From an uncultured Clostridia bacterium (lineage in GTDB: Bacteria > Bacillota > Clostridia > Christensenellales > UBA1242): a DNA stretch of 45,815 bases. Made by a program: the position numbers and the translations under genes. The DNA lies in the NCBI GenBank assembly GCA_944381215.1, contig CALWKF010000012.1, forward strand, positions 1 to 45,815, written 5' to 3'. Shown here piece after piece: positions 33,674 to 42,512 of this stretch. The notes below the pieces were generated by a model, which searched no databases, was not told the origin of the DNA, and saw only the letters and a list, made by a program, of their open reading frames with translations. The stretch's first letter is position 1. The number at the start of each line of letters is the position of its first letter.

Positions 33674-35779
33674 TTATTTTGATTTAAAATCAATTTGGCA
33701 CCGCTTACACGACTGACAGCGACCACGAGTTAGCGAAATTAACGCGATTTCGACGCAAATCACAACAAAGACGACGCACATGAGCACCCAGCACATCGCA
33801 CTTACGCCCACAGACTCGATTAAACCTCCAAGGTAGTATGCAAGCACCCCTAGTGCGTACGCGAGCAAAAACTGGAGGCCTAGATAAATTGCGGTAATCT
33901 TGCCCCCTACCGCGCTCTTTAACTGCGAAATTGCGCTGATACACGGCGAGTAAAGTAGGCAGAATGTGAGGAAGGCTAGCGCGCTGGCGGGCGTAAAACA
34001 TACGACACTTGCACTATCTATTATGCTCGCCGCAACGCCTACTCCAGTAACGCTGTTGAGTATCGCGATACTAGACAGCACTAGCTCCTTTGCAATCAGC
34101 CCAAAAATTAGCGCACACACCGCGCCGAACCCTAACCCCATGGGGCTAAACAAGGGGGCCAGAAATTTTGAGATACTTTCGAGCATACTAACTTCCGCTT
34201 CGTTCGTGATGAATTTTAGGGTAAAGGTAAAGTTATCGAGCACCCAAATTATAATCGTGCACCCCAGCACAACAAACACTAGCCTGTGTAAAAACTGGCG
34301 CGTATTCTGCCACACAATCGAAAAAATTTTGCGTGCACTCGGTACGCGCATTGGAGTAAACTCGACGATTTCCTCAGTTTTGTTTGTAGGATACATCTTG
34401 TTTAAAATGAGGGCAATCAGTAGTGCCACGGCGACGCCAAGAAGGTATAGCGAGAAGATAATTAGCGCGTTGTTAACGCCGAAAACTGCGCCACCGATTA
34501 CGCTAAACACGGGGAGCTTCGCACTGCACGACATAAAGGGAATTAAAATGGCCGTTTTGATGCGGGCGCGATCGTTTTTTATTGTGGCGGTGGTGGGAAT
34601 CGCGGTGGTGCTACAACCAAAGCCTAAAAGGAGCCCAAACACACTGCGCCCAGACAGCCCAATGCGGTTAAAAACGGGCTCTAATATCCACGCAAGCCTC
34701 GAAATGTACCCGCTTTGCTCGAGAATTTCGAGGAATAGGAGCAAGAGTAGAATTTGCGGTAAAAAACTAAACACGCTCCCCACTCCACTGATTACCGCGT
34801 TTTCAAAAAAGTTAACAACTACCGCGGGGGCGGACAATATATCAAGTAAACTTAAAAGCCACCCGCCCAGTATTTCAACAACTACATACTCGGCAATTTC
34901 GCTCAAAAACCCACCAAAAAAACCGAATGTTAAGTAAAAGATAACTAACATTACCGCAAAAAACACGGGCAGTGCTAGATACTTGTTTAAAATAATTTTA
35001 TCGAGCTTGCTCCACCCGTACGGCGTTTTTGCGGTGGACTTTTTGCTCTCTCTAACCACCTCTTTAATAAAATTTTTGCGCGTGCTCACGACATACTCGA
35101 GCCCGCCAGTTAGCTCGAGCGTGCGAAAACGCGGGAGCACGTTAAGAGGCAACTTGCACTCCCACATTCCGTCTGTGGCACCTTCGCGCACCCGAAGAGC
35201 GTTGTATTTTAAGTAATTTTTTCCGCAATAAGGGGTGAGTAAAAAGGCGATTTTGTCTAAATCAAAAAGTTCGAGGTATTTTGGTGGTTTCGCGGTAATT
35301 TTTGCCGACACAATGCGAGAAAATACCGATTGTATCTGTTTTTTATTGTGCGGAAGTGCAAAAACTGGCACCCCGAGGGCGCGACTTAAAGCCTCTAGAC
35401 CTACCGCCACCCCGCGCCGTTTCCCCGCCTCGACAAAATTTAAGGCGACCACGCATTTTACCCCGAGTTCTAGCATTTCACATACAAGGTTTAGGGCGCG
35501 GTCCAGGTTGTTTACGTCCACGACATTTACAAACAGCGCGTCGGGGTTGTCTAAAATCATTCGAGTGGTTACGCGCTCCTCATTCGAAAACGGGACTAGG
35601 TCGTAGGTCCCAGGCAGGTCGTAAATCGTGTACCTTTCGCGGTTTAGTGTACATTCCTTTGAGGTGGCGGTTACGGTAACGCCGTGCCAGTTGCCCGTGT
35701 GGACTTGGCTGTTAGTCAGCATATTAAAAACAGTCGACTTTCCAGCATTCGGGTTGCCCACTAGAAATATTTTCTTCAT
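33674..35779 (-). CDS. feoB: Ferrous iron transporter FeoB
   Basis: A 701-residue membrane Fe(II) transporter with an N-terminal G protein domain: G1 GNPNAGKST at 8-16, GVTV (G2), DLPGTYD (G3). The G4 motif reads NFVE at residues 114-117 instead of NxxD, confirmed by codon AAT TTT GTC GAG. The membrane part has the two Gate motifs (GFGCSTTAIPTTATI and SCSAKLPVFSVIGG) and ends in CQSCKRCQIDF. feoA overlaps the start by ATGA (4 nt), so the two are translationally coupled. Confidence 0.95.
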   Translation of the reverse strand: MKKIFLVGNPNAGKSTVFNMLTNSQVHTGNWHGVTVTATSKECTLNRERYTIYDLPGTYDLVPFSNEERVTTRMILDNPDALFVNVVDVNNLDRALNLVCEMLELGVKCVVALNFVEAGKRRGVAVGLEALSRALGVPVFALPHNKKQIQSVFSRIVSAKITAKPPKYLELFDLDKIAFLLTPYCGKNYLKYNALRVREGATDGMWECKLPLNVLPRFRTLELTGGLEYVVSTRKNFIKEVVRESKKSTAKTPYGWSKLDKIILNKYLALPVFFAVMLVIFYLTFGFFGGFLSEIAEYVVVEILGGWLLSLLDILSAPAVVVNFFENAVISGVGSVFSFLPQILLLLLFLEILEQSGYISRLAWILEPVFNRIGLSGRSVFGLLLGFGCSTTAIPTTATIKNDRARIKTAILIPFMSCSAKLPVFSVIGGAVFGVNNALIIFSLYLLGVAVALLIALILNKMYPTNKTEEIVEFTPMRVPSARKIFSIVWQNTRQFLHRLVFVVLGCTIIIWVLDNFTFTLKFITNEAEVSMLESISKFLAPLFSPMGLGFGAVCALIFGLIAKELVLSSIAILNSVTGVGVAASIIDSASVVCFTPASALAFLTFCLLYSPCISAISQLKSAVGGKITAIYLGLQFLLAYALGVLAYYLGGLIESVGVSAMCWVLMCVVFVVICVEIALISLTRGRCQSCKRCQIDFKSK

Positions 35780-35976
35780 CTTGCCACCACGATTTTGTCG
35801 GCAATTTCCCTATCTATTCCCAGCATCACTCCAGCGACAATGTAGACGCCCCGCCCACGCACTAAAATTTTAGTATTTAGCACTAGCCCATAGGCATACA
35901 TGCGTCTGCGAAAATATAACGGCGCATCAACACTCCTAACACGCACCTCACCCGACTTTACACTGGACAACTTCAT
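35776..35976 (-). CDS. feoA: FeoA
   Basis: A 66-residue SH3-like FeoA protein, which assists FeoB. It has the usual pattern: PLYFRRRMYAYGLVLNTKILVRG, then VMLGIDREIADKIVV. It overlaps feoB by 4 nt. The ribosome site (AGG directly before ATG) is poor, which may limit expression. No Fur box was found, but a 12-bp palindrome lies upstream. Confidence 0.9.
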   Translation of the reverse strand: MKLSSVKSGEVRVRSVDAPLYFRRRMYAYGLVLNTKILVRGRGVYIVAGVMLGIDREIADKIVVAR

Positions 35977-36000
35977 ACCTAAATATATGTTTTTTGAAAT

Positions 36001-36012
36001 CTAAATATTTAG
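36001..36012. promoter_or_regulatory. Palindrome upstream of feoAB
   Basis: CTAAATATTTAG is a perfect 12-bp palindrome 25 bp before the feoA start; a half-site CCTAAATAT recurs at 35978. It may be an operator, but AT-rich palindromes are common by chance. Confidence 0.3.
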
Positions 36013-36057
36013 TATTTACTTAATTTTTTGCTATTTATTTTCGCGATAATTTAAATA

Positions 36058-36093
36058 AAAAAGCACCCTTTTAAAATATTATTTAGGGGTGCA
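36058..36093 (-). terminator. Terminator of nrdR unit
   Basis: On the minus strand GCACCC pairs with GGGTGC, followed by six T and TATTT, about 95 nt after the nrdR stop codon. Confidence 0.75.
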
Positions 36094-36187
36094 ACTTAAA
36101 GTATAATTTAATAACTTTTTTTAAAAAAATATTTGCTAATTTTTTATATATTTTATTTATTTAATAGGAATTATTTTGTAATTTAAT

Positions 36188-36664
36188 TTATTTATTGGGT
36201 TGCTTTTTCTCGATGTCTTTTTTAAAGTCGTTTAGTAAGTCTATAAAGTTGGACACATCTTTAAACTGGCGGTAAACCGAGGCAAAGCGGATGTAGGCCA
36301 CCTCGTCAACTTCTTTAATCGCGTTCATGACAAGTTCGCCTATTTCGCTGGACTTAATTTCGGGCTCGAGTTTGTTGTAAATTTCCTTTTCAATGTTACT
36401 CACCATTTCCTCGATTTGCGCAAAGGTTACGGGCCGTTTTTCACACGCCTTTATAATTCCCTTTTTTACTTTTTCACGGTCAAAGGGCTGGCGGTCGCCA
36501 TTAGTTTTTACGACCAGCACAGGAATGGTTTCGTACTCCTCAAAGGTCGTAAAACGCCTACCACAATTCATGCATTCACGCCTACGACGCACACTCGTGC
36601 AGTCCTCATTCGTGCGCGAGTCGATGACCTTACTTTCGGTACAGCCACAGTATTTACATTTCAT
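36188..36664 (-). CDS. nrdR: Transcriptional repressor NrdR
   Basis: A 158-residue regulator of ribonucleotide reductase genes. The zinc ribbon uses Cys3, Cys6, Cys31 and Cys34 with VRRRREC between; an ATP-cone follows ([16 protein letters not shown] to about residue 139). It binds NrdR boxes as ATP/dATP-dependent oligomers. The ATG at 36664 follows GGAG; a TTG four codons earlier is part of that ribosome site. It is downstream of helD on the same strand, with a terminator after it. Confidence 0.95.
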   Translation of the reverse strand: MKCKYCGCTESKVIDSRTNEDCTSVRRRRECMNCGRRFTTFEEYETIPVLVVKTNGDRQPFDREKVKKGIIKACEKRPVTFAQIEEMVSNIEKEIYNKLEPEIKSSEIGELVMNAIKEVDEVAYIRFASVYRQFKDVSNFIDLLNDFKKDIEKKQPNK

Positions 36665-36727
36665 AATTTTCTCCAAAATCGTAATATAGTGATTAAAATT
36701 TGCAACTTACTTGCATAATTTTGTAGT

Positions 36728-38749
36728 TTAGTCGCAATTTTTTAAAACGTGTAATTTATTAATTGCGCGGGTGCAAGCGATAAATTCGAGGTTTTTGCCC
36801 AAAATTCCATTAAACATTCCGCCGTTATTTACCACAATCACGGTATTAAATTCCAGTCCCTTTGAAAGCAGTACGGGCATGACCTGGACCTGCGTAAAGG
36901 CCTCCGTACGCGCGGTGTCAATTAGGCAAACTTTGTCGGTTACTTTTTTAATTTCCGCCTCAATTTCGCGAGCAGAATCGGTGTCGCCAGTGATTATGCC
37001 AATCGTGCCTTTTGAGGCGATTTCACGCTCCAAAATTGATAGAATTTGGCTAGCTACCATTTTATTGTTGCCCGCAATTTGGACCTCCTCAACTGGGTTA
37101 TTATTCAGCATTCGAAAAGCATTGTGGCGGGGGTTGCCGATTATGCGCGAACTGTACTCGACGATTTCCTCGCTACTGCGGTAGGTGTTGTCAAGCAGGT
37201 AAACTTTGCTCTCGCCATAGTGCGCATTTAGGCCTATAATTTTCTCCAAATCGCCAATTCCTAAGGGATTAGTTTGCTGGTACTTGTCGCCAAAAATGCT
37301 GAATTGCGCGCGCGGGAAAAGGTGCAAAATAAAGTCTAAAAACAGTGCTGGATACTCCTGCGCCTCGTCAATAATTATGTGGCGGATGTCCATTTTTACC
37401 ACCATGTTTTCGAGGTTGTATTTCAGCACGCACATTAGCACAGCATCTTCCATTTTTATAACATCGAGGTTCGGCTCGGGCAGTCCTAAACTCTTACAAA
37501 AATCGGTGTAAATACTCTCGATATTTGTCTTTGCATTAAAGCACTCGAGCACGCGTTTTAGTATCATTGCGTACGCCTGGTTGTCATTAGTGCGCTTGAT
37601 TTTTTTAGCCACAAATTTCGCAATTTCAACAAATCTGTCGAGGTACGGCAGGTCGCAAAAGTCGTTATTAAATAGCCTATTTAAAAGGCCCGTGCTAAAT
37701 GGCTGGTCGAGCACGCGGAAGCCCTTTGTCGCCGTGGTATTCTCGACCAAGTTTTTCGCAAAAGATGCGACATCTGCCTTAATTTTGAGGTCGAGTTTGC
37801 GCTCCACAACGGCGCGCTCCTCGTTAGAGAGGCCTAAGTAGCGGGTCAAAAACATGTCGCTTTCCTCGAATGTCTTGGGAAGTTTTAAGAGTCTGCCTGC
37901 AAAGCGGGCTAAGGTTGCACTACGGGTGTTCTGCTCGCCAAGTTCAGGCAATACTCCCTCGATATGAGACATAAAGGCCTCGTTTAGCGTAAAAATTAGG
38001 AAGTTCGCAGATTTTAGGTCCTTCATCCTATACAATGCGTACGCGATTCGGTGGAGCGCGACGGTGGTTTTGCCCGAGCCTGCATAACCTTGGACAATCA
38101 CGAGGTCGTGTCTAAGGTCGCGGATGATTGCGTTCTGCTCAGACTGAATGGTGCTCGCGATGTTGTGTAGCCTGTCGGTGCTGATATGCCCCAGCACTTT
38201 TTGAAGGTACTCATCGTATAGATTTAAGTCCTTATCGTACATGTCGATGAGTTTACTGTCCTCAATTTCGTACTGCCGTTTTAGCGTGATTTCGCCGTTG
38301 ATTACACCCTCGGGCGAGCGAAAACTAGCTTTACCCAAACCGTACTCGTAAAAAAGTTCGCAAATCGGAGCGCGCCAGTCGTAGACGTAGTACTTGTTGT
38401 TTTGCTCGATGCCCATAAGCCCTATGTAGAAGTCGTCCGCCTCCCCACTCTCGAACCGCACTCTGCCAAAATACGGCTTCGGTCGGTTGCGCTTTAAACG
38501 CTCGATTTTGTCTATATTTTGGTTGCCGATGTCAACAAGATTGTCGATGCGCTCGTTTATGCTAACGCGCTCCTGCGGGTCGATGTCGCCGAAAATTTGA
38601 GTGCCACGCACGTAGTACTCGCGGAGTTCTTGCACAAAATCTTTCGTTTCCGCAATGTCCCCGCCGAGCCTATTTATCTCACTGTCTATTACATCAATCG
38701 TGTCCGCTAAATGCTTGGTTTCAATATCCCATTCTTTTTTATCTTTCAT
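36728..38749 (-). CDS. helD: HelD-like RNA polymerase recycling ATPase
   Basis: A 673-residue UvrD-family motor of the HelD type, which binds RNA polymerase and removes stalled nucleic acid. The N-terminus is an antiparallel coiled coil (about 1-90), followed by PYFGRVRF, YYVYDWRAPICELFYEYG, and Walker A GYAGSGKTTVALHR near residues 220-232. Motif II is IIIDEAQEYP, motif III FGDKYQQTNP, motif IV LDNTYRSS, and LSKGLEFNTVIV. The length is on the short side of the family (usually about 750). It is followed by nrdR and preceded by the DegV terminator. Confidence 0.9.
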   Translation of the reverse strand: MKDKKEWDIETKHLADTIDVIDSEINRLGGDIAETKDFVQELREYYVRGTQIFGDIDPQERVSINERIDNLVDIGNQNIDKIERLKRNRPKPYFGRVRFESGEADDFYIGLMGIEQNNKYYVYDWRAPICELFYEYGLGKASFRSPEGVINGEITLKRQYEIEDSKLIDMYDKDLNLYDEYLQKVLGHISTDRLHNIASTIQSEQNAIIRDLRHDLVIVQGYAGSGKTTVALHRIAYALYRMKDLKSANFLIFTLNEAFMSHIEGVLPELGEQNTRSATLARFAGRLLKLPKTFEESDMFLTRYLGLSNEERAVVERKLDLKIKADVASFAKNLVENTTATKGFRVLDQPFSTGLLNRLFNNDFCDLPYLDRFVEIAKFVAKKIKRTNDNQAYAMILKRVLECFNAKTNIESIYTDFCKSLGLPEPNLDVIKMEDAVLMCVLKYNLENMVVKMDIRHIIIDEAQEYPALFLDFILHLFPRAQFSIFGDKYQQTNPLGIGDLEKIIGLNAHYGESKVYLLDNTYRSSEEIVEYSSRIIGNPRHNAFRMLNNNPVEEVQIAGNNKMVASQILSILEREIASKGTIGIITGDTDSAREIEAEIKKVTDKVCLIDTARTEAFTQVQVMPVLLSKGLEFNTVIVVNNGGMFNGILGKNLEFIACTRAINKLHVLKNCD

Positions 38750-38815
38750 AATGCCCTGCCTTTTTCTTTAAAATACCATAAATACTTGCATTTGTCAAAT
38801 AAAGCAAGGCATAAC

Positions 38816-38847
38816 AAAAAAGTGAGATTATTACCTCACTTAAAAAA
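38816..38847 (-). terminator. Terminator of DegV gene
   Basis: AAAAAAGTGAG pairs with CTCACTTAAAAAA; on the minus strand a T-run follows. It separates DegV from helD. Confidence 0.8.
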
Positions 38848-38939
38848 TCCAAAAATTTCTTAAAAATTTCAAAAAATGTGCGTTTTTTTGCTATTTTTTC
38901 GCGTTTTTTATGATTTTTTTGCGTATTTTTAGTTATTTT

Positions 38940-39788
38940 TTACTTTTGATAGTAAAGAATTCCAATGGTATTTGGTCCGCAGTGAGTGCCGACGGTACAC
39001 CCAGCCTCTGTTTCAATAACCTCGTCAAACTTGTCTTTTATCATTTCGCGGATGCTGTCCACCACCCCGCTATCAACTGGTGTGTGGGTAATAAAACAAC
39101 GTTTTTTATCGATGTCGGGATAAGTCGTCAAAATATATTTAACATATTTAGTAACCATTTTATCGAAATTTCCCATAAGTTTGCTAGCGACCTTCATCTC
39201 TCCGTCGCGCAACACAATAATAGGCTTGATTTTTAGAATGCTGGCACTAATTTTAGCGACACCCGAGCACCTGCCACCCTTGTGTAAATATGTGAGTTTG
39301 TCGATAACAAAACTTGCCTGCACGCGCTCCCTACGGGCAATAACTTTTTCGTAAATTTCCTTTGCGTCGAGCCCTTCCTCCACTAAATCGTGCGCATACA
39401 TCATCTGCATACCGACACCTGTTGAAAGTGAGAGCGAGTCCACGACAAAGACTTTACCGTCAAATTCTTGGGCAGCAATACAAGAATTCTGGTACAGCAC
39501 GCTAAGTTTTGAGGAAATTGTAAAGTGAATAATGGCATCGTAACCGCCGTCGCTTTTCAACTGTTCTTCGAAAAATTCGGTAGCTTCTGCAGGGTTGTAT
39601 GCAGAAGTCCTAGGTAAAACTGGGTTTTCCTTTAAAAATTTATAAAACTCCTCTTGGGAGATATCACGGGCGTCGCTGTACTCCTTGTCTCCCAAAGTTA
39701 TGTGTACGGGCAAAATAGAAAAATTATATTTCTTTATTAGTTCTTCACCGAGGTCACAACTTGAATCAGCAGTAATTTTTATTTTCAT
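38940..39788 (-). CDS. DegV family fatty-acid-binding protein
   Basis: A 282-residue DegV/FakB-type protein. It starts ITADSSCDLGEELIKKYN, with ILPVHITLGDKEY next, then TSAYNPAEATEFFEE, HFTISSKLSVLYQNS, VVDSLSLSTGVGMQM and IDKLTYLHKGGRCSG, all landmarks of the family. FakB-type members bind a fatty acid for phosphorylation by FakA; no FakA gene is present here. The C-terminus TVGTHCGPNTIGILYYQK is typical. It is cytoplasmic. GGGG precedes the ATG. Confidence 0.9.
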   Translation of the reverse strand: MKIKITADSSCDLGEELIKKYNFSILPVHITLGDKEYSDARDISQEEFYKFLKENPVLPRTSAYNPAEATEFFEEQLKSDGGYDAIIHFTISSKLSVLYQNSCIAAQEFDGKVFVVDSLSLSTGVGMQMMYAHDLVEEGLDAKEIYEKVIARRERVQASFVIDKLTYLHKGGRCSGVAKISASILKIKPIIVLRDGEMKVASKLMGNFDKMVTKYVKYILTTYPDIDKKRCFITHTPVDSGVVDSIREMIKDKFDEVIETEAGCTVGTHCGPNTIGILYYQK

Positions 39789-39920
39789 ACTAACTAACCA
39801 CCCCTATTATAATATAGGTTTATTATAACTTAAAATAAATAAAAAATCAAATAAATACCAAAAAATACTAAAAATATTACAAAAATGCTTAATTTGTTAA
39901 ATAATTTAAATATTAAATTA

Positions 39921-40406
39921 TCAATTTTCAGTATAAAGATTAATTATATTTAGGCCTTGCTTTTTTGCGTATTTATATGCAAGAATTGCACCTCCGCGAT
40001 TTTGAGAAGTATCTACATAACAAATCAAAATATCACTATTATCTATCATTTGCCTGTTGCTCGCAACAATTTTTTGTTTATAATGCAATTCCTCTATACC
40101 ATACATAATCGTTTCCACATCATCATAAGGAATATATTTTTCTGCGCCAAAAAGCGAATCATAATCTACCACAGGCTTAATAGTGTTAAAACTCGTAATA
40201 GCAACTTGAATTGTAATATCACTATATATTCTTCTCAATTCCCTGCACACACTCAAAGCCATTGAATCAAATTCGCCATGTGTCCCAATTGTAAAAGTCT
40301 TGCATCCATTTTTTATTTCCGCTTCAACCTGATAATACAACTTTTTTCTTATTTCGTTTGGGCTATCCACCCACCTATGCCCTATAAAACAAACTTTTTT
40401 GTCCAC
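39921..40406 (-). CDS. SLOG (YpsA/DUF1273-like) nucleotide-binding protein
   Basis: A 161-residue Rossmann-like SLOG protein. The N-terminus KVCFIGHRWV and TIGTHGEFDSMALSVCRELR are the two glycine-rich loops of the family, and DILICYVDTSQNRGGAILAYKYAKKQG is the C-terminal strand and helix. SLOG proteins bind nucleotides or derivatives and are found in stress and defence loci. The start is set at GTG 40406 after GGAGG; an ATG at 40421 lies in the ribosome site. It is divergent from an XRE regulator with three operators between. Confidence 0.75.
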   Translation of the reverse strand: MDKKVCFIGHRWVDSPNEIRKKLYYQVEAEIKNGCKTFTIGTHGEFDSMALSVCRELRRIYSDITIQVAITSFNTIKPVVDYDSLFGAEKYIPYDDVETIMYGIEELHYKQKIVASNRQMIDNSDILICYVDTSQNRGGAILAYKYAKKQGLNIINLYTEN

Positions 40407-40426
40407 TTCTATACCCTCCATTGTTA

Positions 40427-40442
40427 GTTCCGTTTAGCGAAC
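40427..40442. promoter_or_regulatory. Operator O1 of SLOG/XRE module
   Basis: GTTC-N8-GAAC with TAGCGAAC at the right side, 20 bp upstream of the SLOG start, within its probable 5' leader. It shares the consensus with O2 and O3. Confidence 0.6.
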
Positions 40443-40453
40443 ATGTTTGTGTA

Positions 40454-40483
40454 ATTTTATCACTAATATAGCAAAAATGTAAA
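40454..40483 (-). promoter_or_regulatory. Promoter of SLOG gene
   Basis: On the minus strand TTTACA (40478-40483) and TAAAAT (40454-40459) with an 18-bp spacer. Confidence 0.5.
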
Positions 40484-40485
40484 GC

Positions 40486-40501
40486 GTTCTTATTAGCGAA
40501 C
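40486..40501. promoter_or_regulatory. Operator O2 of SLOG/XRE module
   Basis: GTTCTTATTAGCGAAC, centred between the two divergent promoters and overlapping the XRE -35 region. Confidence 0.65.
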
Positions 40502-40526
40502 GTAATAATTTTAAATTAATTTTATA

Positions 40527-40542
40527 ATTCTATATAGCGAAC
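40527..40542. promoter_or_regulatory. Operator O3 of SLOG/XRE module
   Basis: ATTCTATATAGCGAAC, overlapping the likely -10 (TATAAT 40523-40528) of the XRE gene. It lies 41 bp from O2. Confidence 0.6.
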
Positions 40543-40557
40543 AATATGGAGGGAATT

Positions 40558-40791
40558 ATGAAATTAGTTGAAGCAATAGGAAAAAGAGTGGAGCAACTTT
40601 TGAAAGAAAGAGGGCTTTCTCAATACTATTTATTTAAGGCTGGTGGCGTACCGCGAACGACCGTAAATGATGTAATTAACGTTCGTAAAAAGCGCGTTAG
40701 TACCGACACTATTTATCAAATTTGCTCAACTTTGGGGCTTTCGTTAGAGGAGTTTTTCGCCTCCCCTCTTTTTAGCGACCTTGACGACTAA
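40558..40791 (+). CDS. XRE-family HTH regulator (77 aa)
   Basis: A single Cro/C1-type DNA-binding domain: IGKRVEQLLKERGLSQYYLFKAGGVPRTTVNDVIN, ending IYQICSTLGLSLEEFFASPLF, followed by a short acidic end. The ATG at 40558 follows GGAGGG; the ORF could be extended by four codons to an ATG that overlaps this site. It is transcribed away from the SLOG gene. Three GTTC-N8-GAAC-type palindromes sit between them, and it probably regulates both genes. Confidence 0.85.
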   Translation: MKLVEAIGKRVEQLLKERGLSQYYLFKAGGVPRTTVNDVINVRKKRVSTDTIYQICSTLGLSLEEFFASPLFSDLDD

Positions 40792-40853
40792 AAATAAAAA
40801 GTCAGTTACGCCAAAACTTTATAATTAAAAAATTTTGAAACCTTATAAGCAAA

Positions 40854-40886
40854 CGAAAAAGACACAGGAAATCCTATGTCTTTTAT
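40854..40886 (-). terminator. Terminator of glyQS
   Basis: On the minus strand AAAGACATAGGA pairs with TCCTGTGTCTTT (one mismatch), followed by a T-run. Confidence 0.8.
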
Positions 40887-40887
40887 T

Positions 40888-42294
40888 TTATTTATAGATT
40901 TTCTTTGAAAGGTAGTCGTCTAGGTCGGCAATTTTTATGCGCTCCTGCACCATTGTGTCGCGGTCGCGAACGGTAACTGCCTGGTCCTCGAGGCTGTCAA
41001 AGTCAAAGGTGATGCAGTATGGCGTGCCGATTTCGTCTTGCCTGCGGTAACGCTTACCAATGGAGCCAGTTGTGTCGTATTCGCAACGGAAGTGCTTTGA
41101 CAAGTTCTTGTACAAATCAAACGCGGGCTCCTCTAATTTCTTGCTCAAAGGAAGCACTGCCACTTTAATAGGCGCGATTTCGGGACTGAGGCCAAGTACA
41201 ATGCGCTCGTCGTCGTCCGCCAGTTTTTCGACTCTATATGCACTGCACAAAATTGCAAGCAGTAGTCTGTCCACGCCCACACTGGGCTCGACGACGTATG
41301 GAATGTAATTTTCATTGGTAAACGGGTCGGTGTATGTGAGGTCCTCGCCACTAAATTTTTGGTGCTGGCCTAGGTCGTAGTCGGTGCGGTTTGCGATACC
41401 CCACAACTCACCCCAGCCGAACGGGTACTTGAACTCGATGTCGGTGGTGGCAACGGAGTAGAAAACCAACTCCTCGGGGCTGTGGTCGCGGAAACGCAAC
41501 ATCTCGGGCTCGACACCTATACTAACCAAAAAGTCGTAGCACGCCTGACGGTAGTACTTGTGCCAGTCGCTAGCGGTCTTTGGCTCGCAGAAAAACTCCA
41601 TTTCCATTTGCTCGAACTCGCGTGTGCGGAAGATGAAGTTGCCAGGAGTGATTTCGTTACGGAAGGCCTTACCAATTTGGCACACACCCATTGGCAACTT
41701 GCTCCTAGTCGCGCGAAGCACATTTTTAAAGTTTACGAAAATTCCGCCAGCGGTCTCGGGGCGCAAGTAAACGGTGCTTGTGTTGTCCTCGGTAACACCG
41801 ATAAAGGTCTTGAACATCAAGTTAAACTTGCGAATTGGAGTGTAGTCGCACGCGCCACAGTTTGGGCACTTTATATTATTCTCGCGGATAAATGTTTCCA
41901 TTTGCTCGTCGCTCATAGCCTCAACGGGGCCGATTTCAATCTTGTTCCCCGCCTTTTCTTGCATATTCAGCCATTCTTCGATTAGTTTATCTGCCCTGTG
42001 GCGAGTCTTGCATTTTTTGCAGTCTAGTAGCGGGTCCGAAAAGCCAGCGACGTGTCCGCTAGCCTCCCATACGCGCGGGTTCATAATAATCGCGCTGTCA
42101 AGGCCAACGTTGTGGGGCTCCTGCTGTACAAAACGCTTCCACCAAGCAGCCTTTATGTTGTTTTTTAACTCCACACCCAGAGGGCCGTAGTCCCACGAGT
42201 TGCTGAGTCCCCCATAAATCTCGCTACCTGCGAATATAAAACCACGATTTTTGCAAAGCGCAACTAAATCGGTCATCGTTAAATCATCTTTCAT
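40888..42294 (-). CDS. glyQS: Glycyl-tRNA synthetase (single-chain)
   Basis: A 468-residue class II glycyl-tRNA synthetase, alpha2 type. It has [20 protein letters not shown] (glycine pocket), a zinc-binding insertion ([23 protein letters not shown]), motif 2 [20 protein letters not shown], motif 3 [14 protein letters not shown] and the anticodon-binding domain in the last 100 residues. Length and order match. The ribosome site AAGGAG is 10 nt from the ATG. No T-box leader is seen in the 200 bp upstream, unlike many Firmicutes glyQS genes. Confidence 0.95.
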   Translation of the reverse strand: MKDDLTMTDLVALCKNRGFIFAGSEIYGGLSNSWDYGPLGVELKNNIKAAWWKRFVQQEPHNVGLDSAIIMNPRVWEASGHVAGFSDPLLDCKKCKTRHRADKLIEEWLNMQEKAGNKIEIGPVEAMSDEQMETFIRENNIKCPNCGACDYTPIRKFNLMFKTFIGVTEDNTSTVYLRPETAGGIFVNFKNVLRATRSKLPMGVCQIGKAFRNEITPGNFIFRTREFEQMEMEFFCEPKTASDWHKYYRQACYDFLVSIGVEPEMLRFRDHSPEELVFYSVATTDIEFKYPFGWGELWGIANRTDYDLGQHQKFSGEDLTYTDPFTNENYIPYVVEPSVGVDRLLLAILCSAYRVEKLADDDERIVLGLSPEIAPIKVAVLPLSKKLEEPAFDLYKNLSKHFRCEYDTTGSIGKRYRRQDEIGTPYCITFDFDSLEDQAVTVRDRDTMVQERIKIADLDDYLSKKIYK

Positions 42295-42324
42295 TGTCCA
42301 GTTCTCCTTGAATAATTAAGTTAT

Positions 42325-42353
42325 ATTATAATACAAAACGCCCATTAAATCAA
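42325..42353 (-). promoter_or_regulatory. Promoter of glyQS
   Basis: On the minus strand TTGATT (42348-42353) and TATAAT (42325-42330) with a 17-bp spacer, leaving only about a 25-nt leader. Confidence 0.75.
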
Positions 42354-42453
42354 GTCAAAATAAAAATTATTTATAAATTTCGCCCTATTTGATTTTATTA
42401 CTTTAACTATAATGTGCGCGTATATAAATTTTTGTTACAACACCCTAAAAAAC

Positions 42454-42484
42454 AAAAATCAGTCAAATTTATGACCGATTTTTT
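42454..42484 (-). terminator. Intrinsic terminator
   Basis: AAAAATC-GTC pairs with GAC-GATTTTT with one mismatch, downstream of the gene ending at 42513. Confidence 0.65.
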
Positions 42485-42512
42485 AGGTTAAAAGTCTTAT
42501 AGACCGCTCCAA

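Noticed and set aside
35977..36187. Fur box upstream of feoAB
   Set aside because: No match to the 19-bp Fur consensus; only a 12-bp AT palindrome is present.
42295..42512. T-box riboswitch ahead of glyQS
   Set aside because: No GGGTGGNACCGCG-type motif or antiterminator was seen; the promoter leaves only a ~25-nt leader.
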